A DNA stretch of 5,565 nucleotides from the NCBI GenBank assembly GCA_003230195.1, contig QIHH01000113.1, positions 1-5,565 of the forward strand. The letters are read 5' to 3'. A program made the position numbers and the translations under genes. Source of the stretch: Gammaproteobacteria bacterium. Lineage in GTDB: Bacteria > Pseudomonadota > Gammaproteobacteria > SZUA-140. This document shows, piece by piece, positions 5,273 through 5,565 of this stretch. Every line of letters begins with the position of its first letter. Positions within the stretch are counted from its first letter, which is position 1. The notes under the pieces are model-generated. The model was given only the letters and a program-made list of their open reading frames with translations. It ran no database searches and was not told the origin of the DNA.

Positions 5273-5565
5273 ATGAACTCAGTCCAGAACCTGTTGTTGC
5301 TGTCATTAATGATGGTGTCAGGTTTTTGTTTCGCGCAGGCCATTCCTGACGCCGGTATTCTTGAGCGGGACATCAAGCAGCAGCGTGATGCTCAGGAGCC
5401 AGTCAGGGATAGTCCTGACATTACTATTCCTGAGGTAGAGAAACCCTCGAAAAAGAGCGGCGGGGTTAAACGCTTAGTTCATGCTTTCAGGTTTGAAGGC
5501 AACACGCTGTTTAGCAAAGAAGCGCTTGAGCATGTTTTAGCTTCCTACCTGAATCAACAACTCAA
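5273..5565 (+). CDS. ShlB/FhaC/HecB-family two-partner secretion transporter (TpsB), N-terminal part
   Basis: The frame is open from ATG 5273 to the window edge, giving 97 complete codons of a protein that in this family is usually 550-600 residues. Residues 1-21 are a signal peptide with a long hydrophobic core (LLLLSLMMVSGFCFA) and cleavage after A21 or A23. PDAGILER (25-32) is a typical early motif of mature TpsB proteins, and a charged, disordered linker (about 33-66) leads into the first POTRA domain. The POTRA domain begins around 68-80 with AFRFEGNTLFS and helix SKEALEHVLASYL. Such proteins sit in the outer membrane as 16-strand barrels and export a large TpsA partner from the periplasm. 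AAGGAAGAGAG (5258-5268) lies 4 bases before the ATG and supports the start. The barrel and partner gene are outside the window. Confidence 0.85.
   Translation, partial: MNSVQNLLLLSLMMVSGFCFAQAIPDAGILERDIKQQRDAQEPVRDSPDITIPEVEKPSKKSGGVKRLVHAFRFEGNTLFSKEALEHVLASYLNQQL

Overview
The window looks like chromosomal DNA of a gammaproteobacterium with moderate GC. I infer this from the mix of protein families: a YdgA-like DUF945 protein, a tandem-receiver response regulator of a type I associate with gammaproteobacteria, a DOPA 4,5-dioxygenase-family protein and a two-partner-secretion transporter. I cannot name the genus. No tRNA, rRNA, CRISPR array or intact transposase is visible.

Layout: (1) 1-372, minus strand, is the N-terminal part of a DUF945/YdgA-like envelope protein that runs off the left edge. 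(2) 373-962 is a 590-base non-coding stretch rich in inverted repeats: a 139-bp element with transposon-like ends (444-582), a perfect 7-bp hairpin (748-775), a REP-like palindrome with 34-bp arms (801-883) and overlapping hairpins (912-961) behind the next gene. (3) 2124-963, minus strand, is a two-gene unit: an exported COG4798-type methyltransferase followed 19 bases later by an IsdG/HmuQ-like antibiotic-biosynthesis-monooxygenase-fold protein. (4) A 110-base divergent region separates that unit from (5) a plus-strand Glu/Leu/Phe/Val-type glutamate dehydrogenase (2235-3596). (6) 3709-4851, plus strand, is a tight cluster: a two-receiver response regulator split into two reading frames that overlap as ATGA at 3891-3894, then, after 7 bases, a DOPA 4,5-dioxygenase-family gene. 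(7) 4852-5272 is a 421-base leader-like gap with several hairpins. (8) 5273 to the right edge is the start of a ShlB/FhaC-type outer-membrane transporter (TpsB).

How the genes relate: the methyltransferase and monooxygenase are probably co-transcribed. The response regulator and dioxygenase-family gene probably are too. The TpsB start implies that its secreted TpsA partner lies beyond the right edge or elsewhere. The glutamate dehydrogenase looks like a single-gene metabolic unit. I see no clear defence or novel multi-gene system. The most unusual item is the response regulator, whose first receiver domain is broken exactly where the beta3-loop and phospho-acceptor position should be.
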